From Paragonimus westermani (Eukaryota; Platyhelminthes; Trematoda; Plagiorchiida; Troglotrematidae): DNA of 64,000 nucleotides. The stretch is from the NCBI GenBank assembly GCA_008508345.1, contig QNGE01002737.1, forward strand, positions 10,927-74,926. Reading direction: 5' to 3'. The notes beneath the pieces were generated by a model. The model was not told the origin of the DNA. It saw only the letters and a program-made list of their open reading frames with translations, and did not search any database. The translations under genes were made by a program, and so were the position numbers. Positions 41,601 through 56,600 of the stretch are shown here, piece after piece. Every line of letters starts with the position of its first letter. The stretch's first letter is position 1.

Positions 41601-44600
41601 ACTTCCAAATCTTTTAAGATTTTGCTTTGGCCGAATAAATTCCTCTGGTATTTTGTTAAGTGTAAGTATGCAGATAACGCGTGTGTGTCTGTGAGGCGGA
41701 CGCATATGCACGATTCACCGTTCAGGCAGAAGTGTACGCGGTGTTTGAGTGGAAACCGCCGCCGTGTTGAGGCCTGGAACTCCGCTTTACAAACGCGAGC
41801 ACGCGCGTGGCATGGAAACGCGTGAGTTGGATAATAGAGATCGTGCTTCATTGAACGACTTTTCATAGCAATGTGAGCTTTAAATTGCTTACGCTTGTTT
41901 GTTGACAATTTACAGTCTACTGTCTTGTCGGCTTGCTATGGTGTGCATTTTTTACCACACGTTTGCCCTCCATGCTACAAGCCAATCCTGTTACTTGACC
42001 ACACATATCTTCTACGTGTACGACACCACATTTACATAGTGTACTCCGTGTGATACGGATGCTTCATTACTAACTGTCGTGAGAATTCATGGGTAGAACA
42101 ATTTTAGACTTGCTTTTTGTCATACAGCCTCTTCGGCTTCTAGTCCTGTGGCAACGAGGCAACGGTAGGTATGTCAACGACTTGTCTTGATTGCTCAACT
42201 GAAATCGACAATGGGGTAGGCTCAAAGTTCAGGGGTTGGTGTACGACAGTGGCAAAGCAACGCTTGTAAACGCGACTTGTTTGTTCGTGTGACGGGGCCA
42301 AAATGATGTGTAGTGCCGTAAATCTTGGGGTCGACAACCACGATGGAGGTGGGTCATAGCCCTCCATTAGTGTGTTATGAGAATGTACTGTCAATGAATT
42401 TTCACTTTATTCATCGACTGCACTTTAAGCTAGGAAGAACAGCTTTGAGGAAACCCCGGATTACTCATGAACACATACGATGACGTCAAGGACAATCTGA
42501 AAATTGGCCAAACTTATTACGTTTTAAGGTGCAACGCCAATATTGGGTGGACACATGCGTTGTCAGGTTTTCTGTCTGATATTTGGTCAGTTAGATTACA
42601 GTTTGTGAATTGTCCCGTGCTGCTGTTGTCAGTCAGTGACAAACTCTCATTTCCGTCACACCAATGTAATTCTGTAAAGGTATGTTCCTGTACCATGAAT
42701 GCTGTTTGTTTGCGGTCTCACGTTCATGGCCCCCTCCCTAATGCGCGCGTAAACCGTTCGAGTTCGCGTCCACTTCCCAACGCTGTTTAAAATCCCTACT
42801 CTCGCGTGTCAGGATTTTGGGTCGCATAATGAATCAGCTTGCAATAAAACAGCCTCAACTTCACGTCGATCCCAGCAGGGATGAGGAATGGCTCGAGAAG
42901 CCCGAACTATGATGTAGCATTCGTCGGGATGTGATAAAAGACGACGTTACTGTGCGATTGTTCTTCTGTTGGTTATCGTGCATCTTAAATCGACACCGTC
43001 AGATTGCCCTGAGCGTTGTGCTTTACATAGCCCAAAGTGCACAAGTTTTCACTACAGTCTGTGACATCCGGGAAAAGCCGTGAAACCTATGGATATATTT
43101 GACCAGGAAACCTCGGATTTTTTTCACCAATTGGTGGTGAGTTGCGGTGCATGGTAAAATCTTGTTAGGGATGTTTCTCAGAGCAAGACAAGCCTCATGA
43201 AATTTAGACCGAAGTGGAAACTAGACCTGCTGGTCAGTTTTATAAGGTCACATCGTAAAAATGGTTTGCCACACATTTCTAAAGAACGAACATTATTTGT
43301 GTGGAGAGATGATAAATGTCTGTGCTCTGCGTAATTCTCAGCCTGATGGGAGTTTGATCCGAACAAGTGAATTGTGCTCAAGGTGAAACAAATGTGTAGG
43401 TTTAGCATCACTACCTTGGAAAGACTTTTAAGTTGAATACCACTGCCCAGAGATACGTTTAAAAACCCACGCTTCTCATTGCGTCATCCACCGTTTTACC
43501 TGACATTTATTTTCCAAGATCTCCAGCTCATTGGTATAAGCTCCAAAGTTATCAGTTGGGTAACCACTGTAAATCTAGTCTGGATCGTGTGTTGGAGTGC
43601 GCGTAGCATATGTATCCTGTGGACGGAGGCGTTAACAGGGTCTGCAGTTGAAATTACTCATTATAGTCCGTGAAGTGATTAGACTTATTGGAACGAGATA
43701 ATAAAGTACACGACATTTTTGCTTTGCAGATAAGCCTTACTTCCCTACTTATCCTGCTAGCTTGACGTGGTGGTCAGGCTTGTAAACTGCATCAGTCCGA
43801 AAAGCTGTGCTCTCCTGATTTCAGTCTTTTCAGATGCAGCCATGTCAGATAGTCTAAAGTGGAGCAATGGGATGAAGTGCGGTTACACTCATAGAGCTCT
43901 CAGTCGAACTGTCCCCGAGTAGAGTGCTTAGGTAGCAAGGCACGACCCTATAAGCATGCAGCAGCATTGTGTTCTATTTTGCAGCACTGCTGTCCTCAAA
44001 TTACAAAGGAAAGCAGTTAAGAAGAGTGAACTCAAACAGAAGACCACTCCCGTGGTAGCGGAAAAGGCGTTCAATAAAGCACAACCTTCATTGTCCAACT
44101 TGCCAGTTCCCATAATACGCGTGCGCTCGCGTTTATGAGGCAGAATTGCGGCCCACCACCCCCGGTTTCCGCTCACACGTCGTGTGCACTTTGGCCCCGT
44201 TTGTGTGTCCGACGCCCTCTCTCAGGGGGTTTTTCATCTGCCTTTCCTTGTCCACTCGGCGGAGGCCCGTGCTGTCTGCAATCTATCCACTGTGGCCACT
44301 AACCGTATTCTGCGTGTGTTGGAATAATCGCACCCCGACCTGATTATCCATCCTATTTTCCCTGCCGTCTCATCCGTTGGCTCGATCCAGTTGACCGATG
44401 GCTCATCGGGTTGCCCATGCTGTCCCCCGTCCGTTCGTTGTGGGCTTCTGGATGCACCCCTCTGCAGCGTTGAGGTATTCCGCCGAGGGATGAAGTAACC
44501 TCACCCTCGGTTAGACAATCCATTTCAGGATGGCCGAACGGTTGACCGTAACCGCCAGCGCACTATCCAATTTCGTCAAAAAGCTTTCGGTATCATTCTG

Positions 44601-47600
44601 ATACAGCTTCGAACACTTCCGCTGCACACAGCAATAATCAGAACTCGACAGCATTGTCTCATTCACTATGCCTCCGGACTAAGCAAGTCTCTCAGTGCTA
44701 GGTGAATCAAACTGCTGAGTCACTAGATTAGAGTAGGGTCCACCGAGAGAACCTTGTCTCCCGCTGCTTCGCCGATCAGATTGTCGCGTCAGATATCCGA
44801 GGTGACGTAGCTCACGTCATCCTCCTTTTGCGGTATAAACGACCGGAGAGGATCCGAAGTCATAGTGTGGTGGATTGCCACGTCGGGGGTGTGAGTTTTC
44901 GAACGCTCGACCTGGCAATCCACCACAATAGTTCTTCTGTTAGCGCAGGTCAACCGTTTTCATTTCCTCCCCTGTTGTTCAGTTCCCTCTCTAATCTGAG
45001 ATAACCGGTAAACATGGGAACTTCCGACGTCTGCACTCTTCGCCAAATTAGTTAGCGAGCTCCCCTGACGACTACCCTCTCGAATGTGTGCGCTGTGTAT
45101 CCGAAACGCGCCCTTACGATCCCAACATTGCCGCTCAGTTGATGTTATCCTTGGATAGTGCTATGGGTGAGCGGTTCTTTCTCGGGGTTTCCGGTGAGAA
45201 CTAAGCTGAATCTTGCAGTCAAGCTGGAGTAGGGATTGTCCAGAACACTAAAGCAGAACAGAACCTGTTCGACTGGATCCCAGTGAGTGGCCGTCTGTGT
45301 GCCGTCAGACTCATCACTTTGGCCAAATTCGGTCGACACTGACCCGAAAGACGTTTGTTCATCATATGTGCATGTGCACCAACAGACAAAATGCCGTCGA
45401 GGACGTCCTCTTCAATATTCTATCCGATCTTTTGAGACAAACTGGTCACTCGGACATAGTTGTGCTTGTTAGTGACATGAAAGCATGACGTGTACCACGG
45501 AAGCCAGGCTGTTCAACTCAGCCATGGACGCAAATCGATCATATCGCCATCGGCTATCGCTGGCGCCTCTCCATTAGAGAATATCATTTATTTTAGAGTA
45601 ATGAACTTAGCTTAGATCGTGTGGCTGTTCGTGTTCGTTTTGTTTTGTCGTTTACTCAGAGATCATCTGTTTACAAACGCAAAGTTCTTACTGGATATTG
45701 AGTGACGAGGGTACACGAAATGCCCGTCAAATAACAGTGGCAGTCAAACGATAATCAGAACTCGACAGCATTGTCTCATTCACTATGCCTCCGGACTAAG
45801 CAAGTCTCTCAGTGCTAGGTGAATCAAACTGCTGAGTCACTAGATTAGAGTAGGGTCCACCGAGAGAACCTTGTCTCCCGCTGCTTCGCCGATCAGATTG
45901 TCGCGTCAGATATCCGAGGTGACGTAGCTCACGTCATCCTCCTTTTGCGGTATAAACGACCGGAGAGGATCCGAAGTCATAGTGTGGTGGATTGCCACGT
46001 CGGGGGTGTGAGTTTTCGAACGCTCGACCTGGCAATCCACCACAATAGTTCTTCTGTTAGCGCAGGTCAACCGTTTTCATTTCCTCCCCTGTTGTTCAGT
46101 TCCCTCTCTAATCTGAGATAACCGGTAAACATGGGAACTTCCGACGTCTGCACTCTTCGCCAAATTAGTTAGCGAGCTCCCCTGACGACTACCCTCTCGA
46201 ATGTGTGCGCTGTGTATCCGAAACGCGCCCTTACGATCCCAACATTGCCGCTCAGTTGATGTTATCCTTGGATAGTGCTATGGGTGAGCGGTTCTTTCTC
46301 GGGGTTTCCGGTGAGAACTAAGCTGAATCTTGCAGTCAAGCTGGAGTAGGGATTGTCCAGAACACTAAAGCAGAACAGAACCTGTTCGACTGGATCCCAG
46401 TGAGTGGCCGTCTGTGTGCCGTCAGACTCATCACTTTGGCCAAATTCGGTCGACACTGACCCGAAAGACGTTTGTTCATCATATGTGCATGTGCACCAAC
46501 AGACAAAATGCCGTCGAGGACGTCCTCTTCAATATTCTATCCGATCTTTTGAGACAAACTGGTCACTCGGACATAGTTGTGCTTGTTAGTGACATGAAAG
46601 CATGACGTGTACCACGGAAGCCAGGCTGTTCAACTCAGCCATGGACGCAAATCGATCATATCGCCATCGGCTATCGCTGGCGCCTCTCCATTAGAGAATA
46701 TCATTTATTTTAGAGTAATGAACTTAGCTTAGATCGTGTGGCTGTTCGTGTTCGTTTTGTTTTGTCGTTTACTCAGAGATCATCTGTTTACAAACGCAAA
46801 GTTCTTACTGGATATTGAGTGACGAGGGTACACGAAATGCCCGTCAAATAACAGTGGCAGTCAAACGGTGGAAGGAGACAAACGAGCACTAAGGAGAATT
46901 CTCAACTCTGCAAACTTCTTGTTGAGAGGTATACTTCATACTTGCACGGCAGACAAGGTGGGCTGTGTTTCTACTGATACAGCATTGTTTATGAGGAAAT
47001 TTCTGTTGTTCCCCCTGCCTCCGATCACGAGTACGACCACGGTGAACAGAGACGCAGAAGTACGATATGTCTATGTAATGGGTTTTGTTTTACCGAGCAT
47101 GTCGAAGTGAAGGAGAAGGCATTCTCACGAGGGATTAGCCGGCTTCTGTTTTATGTGATTCGTGGCGGCACTGGCTGTCAACAGGATGGTAATGAGACTG
47201 TTTACCAAAAGAGTTCACACATCCCCAGCTTGTGGCGACGACTTGACGGATGGTTCGATTTCTTTGAGGAGCAGCTCATTTGACCTGAGGTAGCTCGTTA
47301 AGCTGTGGATGTTGGACACTGTGTGGTTGGTTATAACATTCCCGATAATCCGTCGGAGACGGAATTAATTCGATCAGACCTCCTCTCTTCGATATACGCT
47401 GAGCATGGACATAGTTGTTATTTTTAGATCTGAAGGCTGCTCAGTTATCCTGCACACTCTCCGGCTGTCTTTATAGCAGAAGAGTCCCGGTGACGTATGT
47501 CAATTTGGTGAAATTTTTTCATGTCCAATGTGAGTGCAGACTGCGCATTTAAGGGCAGCTATATTGAGCGCTCACCACGTCAAGTGGCGTTCGACAGAGG

Positions 47601-50600
47601 TGTCTGATCTCACGCTCCATTTTCGACCTTGTAATGAACGATATTCTGAACACAGCTCTCGGAGGTTTCCAGTAGCTGCACACTCAGCTTCTACCAAGTG
47701 GTAAGCTGACTAGTATTTGGTAGGTGGTGATATTGGTTTGTTCAACTCTTCTGCAGTAAACATGAAATCCATGCTGGGCCGAAAAAGCGAAACAGCTGAT
47801 CCGTATTGTGCATACTCTGCACGTCCAAAGTGTAGAGTGTAGCTGAAAGTTTGGATTGACATTGACGCTGTTTTATTAATGCTAGCAGATTGTCGATCCC
47901 CTCATCTCCCTGGATAATGGCGTTTCGTCCACCCGTAATCTCACTGACGACACGTTCAGGAGAACATTTGATGGAGACTCTCTTTTTCCATTAAATTCAG
48001 TTGTTTTTGTTTGTTCTTCCATCTCTTTTTCTTCGTGATAAATTTACTATTATTTACTACTCTGCTACTCCACGGACTATCGTTCATTTCTAATGGCTTC
48101 GTGAGTCGTTGTACCTATGGGTACAGCTCAGTGCTGAAAATGATTGATGTTGTCTCGCAACCCCATTGTTCGTTTTCGGGATGTTTGCTCTTTGACCTTG
48201 GTTGTTCGAATTTAAGCCTGTTGATTTTCGTATGCTTGAATTCCTGTCTTCCCTTTTTCTGGATATCTTAACTTTTTCTCTCCGTTGCGCAGCTGCAAAA
48301 CTTCGGTGCCAACCATTGGTGGTCGTGATTAGGAGTGTGATCACACTTTATTTTGTCTGTCAAGAGACTCATTCAGCTGGTCCGACGAGGTTTGTGCCTT
48401 ATGCGAGCTGTGAGCCTTCACTTCAGCACACAAACTTTACAGTGTTCTGATTAGTTATTTCCACAAAGCTCAGCACCGCGGAAATTCGTCGTATGTGATT
48501 TTTGTTCATCCAGCCTTACGCTGAACTCAATTTGAACGGTTTCATATTGTTTTTGGTGTGATATCTTCACTCTTCTCTCGTTATTTTCTATCGCGTTTCT
48601 TCGTTTGCAAGTTTGGCTGGTGAAACTGCCTGTTCGGTTAAGGCGGCGTATGGCGTTTACGATCTCGGGCAGTCGATTTGAAAATTTGTAGGTCGTACCA
48701 TTTCCGTCATTGATTTTTTTCTTACCGTGTCGTTGTCGCACGTAAATTTTTATTTTCTGTGAATTTAGTTATTTGTTTATCTATTTATTGTTGTTTAATG
48801 ACTCGAAACTTCATAAAGCACGTTGCAACTGAGGTAAACATTATCTTCCCTCCAATTATCTATTATACCTCGGTGCATCATGTCTGATTCAGTCAGTCGT
48901 TGGCATGCTAATTGTTCGTGGATAATAACGAGCAGTGTGTGACCCCCGATTGATGCGCGCGTCACTTTCTTTTTTCCTCAGTGGACCAAAGCCTACACTG
49001 ATCGCGAGGTTGCAATCTGCCTTCCTGTTGTTCACGGCCACCCAAGTTCGTACCAACCCCTATGCGTTTGTGGACCGCTGTATTGTCCAGTTGGTCAAGT
49101 TAACACGTCGACTTATTCCAGATGTGCTCAGTCCGGGTTCCGGATCTGTAACTCCGGATTCAGGGGCCAGCGCACGTGAGTTCAAAACGGGTTTGTTTCG
49201 TCTATGTCTCCTACGACTTGCTCCCAATTCCGACGATTGCTGGTGTTCTGTCTCTTGCGCGTATATTTGGCATAATTCAAAGAGCATTTTTCCTATTAGA
49301 TGCAGACTGGGTATCAGTCCAATACCATGGAATACACAGTTAGCGGGCGAGGGTATTGATAATTCACGATCCGACTCGTCCGTATTGATGTTTGTAGATC
49401 TGTACATCATATTGTTCACTGTTAATATCGATGTCCCGCGCGTTTTCTAACAGGCGGCAGTCGTTTTTATTGTCTCTTCTCCAGTTCTTATCGAGAGCCA
49501 TAAAGACTAACAAAAATGACTTGCAAGAAATCACCCCATATTTGAAGCATAGTTTCTTCTGCTTCGTTAGATTTGTCTGCTAGTACCGTGGCCCCCATAT
49601 TTTGAGATGTGTATGCAGAACAAAACATCGAAAATATATTTATAATGAATTAAGGGACGGTAGTTTTTGAGACGATTATTCGTGAAAAGGTCTGCTCTGA
49701 AATAAGGCATTAGAACTTTCCCTTAGAATTGTTCATAATCTTCTACGGAGCGTTGAATTTAGGTCTTTTACAAATTTTTGCATACAATTGACGTTAGAGT
49801 ACTTTTTCAGGGATCTACTTCCACTGCTAAGCTTTCCAGAATATCTCCAGAATTTGAATGGACGTACCAAAGTCGCCGCTATTGTTACTTGCAACGAGTG
49901 TCACTGATTTTGCATTAGTGGATTACCGATTATCATCACAAGACCAACTCTTTTGTCATGTGTAGCTATAGGAAAGCGCCCTTTTGGTATCAGATGTGCG
50001 TTTGCTTCGGTTGATTTAAATGCAGTTAAACGTTGTGTCCGTTAACCTCCCAAGGTTGATCCACTAATAGTGCTGACCACGTTATGCACACGATTGTGAC
50101 ATTGATCCCTTTCTAACTCTGCTGTCGCTGTCTGTGACTGAGCAACTTGACAATATCCATTCACGATTTAATCTATCCCATGACAGCGAAAGTCGCACGC
50201 CGCTTTAATGCGCGATTCGAAAGTATCTAGGATAAACGACCGGATTTTGGTTCGGTTAGCTGACTTAGGTTGGCAGCTGGACCTAGTACATTTGATTCGT
50301 CTGTGGTACATTGTTATCGGAAGATTAACGGGGCTTCTCTCTCTTACACCTATTTCGGAATTCTTAACTGTTACCGAACGCTTGGCATAGGTTGATCTGG
50401 CGCCAATCCACCACCTAACACTATTCGTTTTGTAACGGTTCTGCGTACTTTTTGTCTTTTATATACCATCTGCTGGTTGCCACTTGGACGACTGGGTGGA
50501 GGAGAAATATGGTCTTTGTAAATACAGGTCCCCCGTTTTGAAGTTTCGATCCTGTGTATATTATTGCTTTCAGCGATGTTCTCTAATGCATGATGAGCAG

Positions 50601-53600
50601 TTTAGCATATCTGTTTTCACCCTAGGAACATAGACATGTTTTCTTTTCCATCTTTGCTTATGTAATCCAATTATCTTCTTTCTGTGTTCACTCAGAACTG
50701 ACCGATCTGTTGATCACTGGCTTGGAGGTCATTAAATCCCGTCTAAACGTGGTGAGCAACGAGATGCGCAAAAGCGCGTTTGGCCCCGACTTGTGCACCA
50801 TCCTGGACCGCGCTAGGGATGCACGGCTGTTTCGTGCGGTGATCTGCATCCTTCGCGATTGGATTAATGTGCCAAAATCGGAGGAGCACTTCGCCCCAAC
50901 CGCGCGCGAAAAGGTCCACTTTTTTCACAAACTCTGGCAAGCCTACCCACGTTGGCTAGACTTGTCACCAGATGTCGCTCGAGAAATATTGGAGTGTGTA
51001 TATGAGGTAGGAGCTGGTTCGCCCGCATCATTTGTGTTCCCCATAACTACAGATGGTATTGAAAAAGTGGGGCTCAATGAAGTTGGGAATTTGGCGTCTG
51101 CCGGATGAAACGCCTTTGATCTGTTCATAACGCGTTCTTCTCTGCGTGTGTAGGCTTCTAAACGATCTGCATGGCTCTGTGTTGTGTAAACTGGTGTATT
51201 CGGTGTGCTGTACAAAATCGCGGTTTTGTTTTCAACCACGTAGTTCGGGTTCATCAGTCTATGTAGTAAAGTCAACCAGTGGTGTGTGACAACGGAAGCC
51301 TCAGTGTGTCGTACTGCTCACATTTCCAACTGTTTCGTTTATTTCAATATGTTCGCACATCCATTTTGGGCGTTTGAATGTGGGCAATGCTTCGCCAATG
51401 AAGTTCACTCCACATCCTCCTTTATCCCTAAATTAGGACTATTTTGTTTTTTTATCTCAGCGTGTGTTTTATTTTCACTAAACATCGATGTCGGCGAGTA
51501 ATCCACTAACATCTTTATTGTTATTGATGCCGGTGCGCATAGTGACTGTGGCAAACCTGGGGAGGTATAATTTTGTTTTTTCGAATCTGATGATGTCGAT
51601 CCACTTTGTCATATGGGCCATTGCTTTCTTCGTCTTCTGCTTTTCTGCGATCTTCACTTTCTGTTATTTCTTTGTATACTGCATCGAGTTTTGACTTACC
51701 CGTTGGTTTGGTTTTTGTTAGTTTTCTCTATCTGTCTGCTTCACTTGATTATAGGTCTACGTTAGCGGCAATCTTTTTAAAAATCACGATCTGTACATGA
51801 AACTGGAACAGGCATTCTGCTGCAGCCTGCTCGCCCCTTTTCCGGATATTCGGGAAAAGTTCACTTTGCTTTATATGGAAGCATCACAGTTGCACCACCC
51901 GAGTGCACAGGCCACAAGAATGCAGTCGGAATCAGTCAACCCCGGGCATGAGGCTTCCACAAATAGCTTGGTCGGGGATGAACAACCAGTCTGGCCAGGT
52001 TCGTCCTCTTCTTCACCCAGGCCACACACGGACGTACCCGAGGATCAAGACGCGTCTGATTCGGTTGGTCCGTTGATGTACACTTCAGCACCACTGGTGG
52101 TTCGATTGTTGTTCCTCTTGGTCTCATGCAATTGGGATGAAGCTCATTTTCGGGATGGGTTTTGGCTGCCGCTGTTTTTCGATGTAAGTTCTTGATGCCA
52201 TTGACATCTTTGATGTTCGGTTCTCTGGCATGCATCCAGGCCAGTTCTGCGTGCGGTCGCCACTTTTTCTTCACATTGTATTATGGTACCTTCATTTTGG
52301 TAGCTTTTTCTCCCACTTTGTGTTAACAAACCTTCATGAAATCATCGCACTCCGCCCACGTATCTCTCAGTAATTCTTCTATTGGAATCACCCGGCTTTC
52401 TGTTTATTTGCTGAATCACCGAGAACAGGACTTGCGTCCGCCGGCCTCAGTTTGACGACAAAAGGCTTTTCGGTTATCCGTTTACTGTGTTGCTTTCCAA
52501 TCAGATGCGTCTAACTTGTGTGTGTGCACTCTTTCAAATCGCGCGAGTTACCCTACTCGATTGATTTACTTCAGTGATATTTCACTATCTTTCTTTTCGG
52601 CAGATATTGCTGTGCGATGTAGATGTTTCGTATCCACCTCTTCTTTCGACTACCTCCTTGTGCTTCATAACTCCTTGGAACCTGCCTATCCGCTGTGCTG
52701 GAGCAGTGGTTACATCAGAACAGACGAACAGCGAAAATACCACCGTTCTGTCATATGCACGATCCAAGTTGAATTACATCCTCGAGCTGCAGTCCAATGG
52801 GATGAGGGAAGCGTCTCGAGTATGATCGTCAGTTTCTTTACCAACTGTATGCCTCTTTACTTCCCCTGGTATATCCGACTGTGTCCTTGTTATTGTCCCA
52901 ACACCCTAATTACCGTCCACTATAATTATGTGCAAGTTTATTCTTAAAATGTTATACGTCAGAGTTGTTGGTTTCAACGAGGCAAGGTACCTGTATAACG
53001 TAATGAAACTCAAATGGTTCGTTTTCTTCCGGTCTGGCGAGATGCTCCTTGTTTCGTTTTTTGATGGAATCCTTAAAAACGCCTTAACTTTTCGGCTGTC
53101 AAAGCTAAATGGCTTGCAGATCTTTCAACTAGTAGTTTTATCACACCCGAATGCTCTGGTACTTTTTGCTTTTCGAGATGAGGCGATGTTTACAGAAAGA
53201 TGGCAATATTGGTGATGAGAACTTTCCACAGAATTTGTGAAAGTTGTTTGATCATTGTCCTGACGTTTGTTAAAAGTAACTGGTGTACTGGGCATCGTGT
53301 TAACAGGATGTTTTCTTCATATAAAAGTTATTCTGATGGATTGCAATAGTACGAGCCGTTGTATCTTCATGTTCGGCTGAGGATATTTATCCCCTCAAAT
53401 TGCTAGCTTTTGGCCGTACTTAGTCACGTGTTGCCTGCCTGGTCACTTTTAAGTATAGGTGTCATTTCAATTTTGTTTTCCGGTACGATTTTGTCACTGT
53501 AAGAATGATTAATTCAGCGTCATTCGTAATTGATCGTGGCTCCCACATTCGCACAAACTTTCCACTTAGCTTCATCTGCAAAAAACCGCCAGATTAGAAT

Positions 53601-56600
53601 TCTCCCCTCTTTAGAGGTCGTCAATAATGTATGTTTTCGATACGACGAGGTTTTGAACTTTGTCCATCTGTCAGACGATTGCGTTCTAACGTGTGAATTT
53701 AGCTTCCTCGTTAATTCAAGCAGTCCCTTTGAATATTATTCAGACATTGTTGTTTGAGTTTGTTTATTTTCTGGACATTCAATTCGCTTATTAAATTAAT
53801 AAAGTCAAAAACAAAGCGTGCGTCAAGGAAAGCAATAGTGTGGATTTCATGATGTATGTCTGAAGGAATTATTCGCTCGACTACCACATTCTCAGTAGTC
53901 GATCACACATTATTCCATGTGACATTTGGGTTTGTCGGACCTCATTTATCTACGCTCACCTACACTAGGTCACACCTATTCATATTTCTGTGATGTTACG
54001 TTGAGATTTGTTGAAACACATTTACTATTTAACGCTATAACGCTAAAAGGTCAACTCTGAAGCTGTTGCTCTTCTTGTCTTTGTATTTCTGCGGATTGTT
54101 TTTCTTTATTGATATATCATTTCCGTGTTGATATCCAGCTGCTTATTTGTAAATGGTTTCCCGATAAGGATGTTCTACTGTTCTGTATTATCTGTTCTCT
54201 CCCATTCGTTACTATCATCTGGCGCCTGTTTCATAGTGATATTTGACACTATTGACGATGTTCATGCAACCGCCACAAGCGATCTATGATGCAGTAAACT
54301 GAATGGATAGTTTTCCTGCAATTTCGGCGGTTGTTTGCTATTTGGCACGGGAAAGCTGTTTACTATCTCTAAACCTCCTCATTAGTCACGGAGATGCGTA
54401 GGACAATTTACCGACCAGAAAAAGCACTGTTTTAAATCTACTCCTTTTGAATAAGAGTCGGTCGTCCGTAATTTAACGATGTCAAACGTTCCACTCATTC
54501 CGCGGTTTCTCGCTCTTAGTCACCCTGTTCAATATTCGCCAGATTTGAGCGTTTTCGGCGTAGTTATACACTGTACCCACTTAAATGACACTCTTTAAGC
54601 AATCAAAACGGCGGCTAATCGAGCTCAATGACGTGAATGTTGTCGTTGTTTGGCCGAGTTGTGTGTGAAATGAGTGTATTTAATGACTCGGGGGCAGTGA
54701 AAGCCGTAAGGAAGCTGTCCCGCTGATGAAGCCTTACTCTCACTTGCAGCTCGGTTGTTTGTTTGCAAGGTGTGGGCACCTTGATGTTGAATATTTGAAT
54801 ATGGACGTAGTCATTTTCATTAGTTAGGTTCCTTCCCGTCCACTTCTTTTTCCTTCTCTCCTTCTGTATAGGGTTTGCTTTTTCTTCATGGTTGTGTGGC
54901 AGTTAAGCATTAGTGTGAACTGCCGGTGTATCGCTGTCAATGATGATCATGATGATGACAATGATGATGATGATGATGATGTTGATGTAGTCTTATTAGA
55001 GCATTATGAGTGTAGTGAGATTTGATTTTTGAAAACGACGTCCAACCGTAGTACATCTGAGTATTTATTTTCTGCATTTTTTCGGCTGGACTCATTCTTG
55101 TTGGTTGTGCAAAAGTCAGCCATTAGTTATGCAACACAGAAGTGTAATTTCTGCCTAACGTGGACTTAGCTACTGTTCATCAACGTATTAATCATGTGAT
55201 CGGGAAAACCGAGCTGTCATTTGTCAAAGATATTTGTGATAATGTATCAGTTGGCGGAATTTCGATGGGGGTGTTTGATCACAGCCATGAATATGTTCAT
55301 TCCTGGGCCTGGTAAATCGATATCCTTGGTATACAGATGTGTGGCTTTGGTTAATAATGGGGAACGTTTGAACCATGTAATTTCGCACCCCATCTGTAAT
55401 AAATGACGTTAGCTCCAGTGCGGTGGCGATAGGCAGTATCTTTTGCTGCGTATTGAATAGTACCTTGGCACTCACGATGGATGGTTTCAACGATTTGTGT
55501 CGCCTATACCCTTCATCTGCCAGTGGGTTGATAAATCCCTCGCATGCGACGTAGATCGTCTAATCCATATATTGGTAGCCGAGTGATCTGGTGAAGCACA
55601 GGTTCCTGTATCCATCATATCACCCTGTCACTCAGTCCACCACGTGTCAAATGGATGTTCCCACAGTTTGGTCCATGTGATGTTCACTACCTCTATCCAC
55701 GCGTCAGTCCTGCAACCCTTTCCCTCATCCGAACATACACCCCCGCTAACATGCTTGACTACCGTCCAAGCACTTGGCCAACTGCAATGTTGTAACTGGA
55801 TTTGGTTTGTTACGTTCGAACCGCAGGCTCCCGTGGTACGTTCGGATCCTGACCGGACCAATGAAAGCCACGGTCACAGACAGTTCTATATGGCGTGAAT
55901 TAAGCTTGTACACTGGCTGCAGCCTTTTCACTAACCATCTTCAAGATATCCTGGTTTGTAAGTGGATTCGCGAGCTATGACGGATAAGGATTTCACTGTA
56001 TTCTTACGCGGTTGCGTGAGTGGTATGGTTTTTGGATGCCAGCAGTGCAAGTTTGGTTGTGCTGGGTTTCTGTCACCGGACCAACGTTGCACAAGTTGCG
56101 GTATTCTTCAGCCTCTCCTTGTGCCAATAATCTGTTCTCTAACCCAACACACCAGCAACACTAACTTGCATTTGCATTACCGATTAACAGTCAACCGGTT
56201 AACAGTCATTCTTCGCTGAGCCAACATAATTCGTCAGTCACATACATCACATCATGCCTTAAATTGTTCATCAACCACTCCCACAAAAGGAGTCACACTG
56301 TTTCCATTACTGGCAACTTCAGTAAGCTTGATGGTGTGCAGGATGAAACCCATCTAATCGGACGATGAACAACAGTCCCTTTCACTTTTTTGAAAGGACA
56401 TTGCGAAACAAACAGACAACCTGTGGCTGCCAGCGGTTTTCGTCGGCATTAGCTTATCGATTACCATATGTCTAAGACCCACAAACTCGAGCCCGGATAA
56501 TCCATAACAATTACAACACAACAGCTCATCAACACTGGTGTACACCCCATTGACTCAACTCAAAACAAACTATTTTGTCGTGTTTTTCCTTCAAAAATTT

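Larger units (their letters stand above)
44600..47880 (+). mobile_element. RTE-like LINE, degraded, with duplicated endonuclease region
   Basis: Plus-strand element in TRRAP intron 22. The 1117-base unit encodes a decayed apurinic endonuclease in mixed frames: MGTSDVCTLRQ near 45014, GVGIVQNTKAEQNLFDWIPV and SGRLCAVRL near 45230-45310, and PWTQIDHIAIGYRWR near 45526-45570 with the terminal His region. After the second unit, 46868-47880 carries decayed RT: FLDLKAAQ near 47430, SSGVRQRCLIS at about 47580, NDILNTALGGFQ near 47640. Stops in every frame. 5' and 3' limits are approximate, and no GAT tail is visible. Confidence 0.8.

Noticed and set aside
42467..42790. 107-codon plus-strand open frame in intron 22.
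   Set aside because: No recognisable domain and no splice or promoter support; length is within chance for AT-poor intron sequence.
55644..55898. 84-codon plus-strand open frame in intron 26, overlapping minus-strand frames.
   Set aside because: No similarity I recognise; exons 26 and 27 join cleanly without it.
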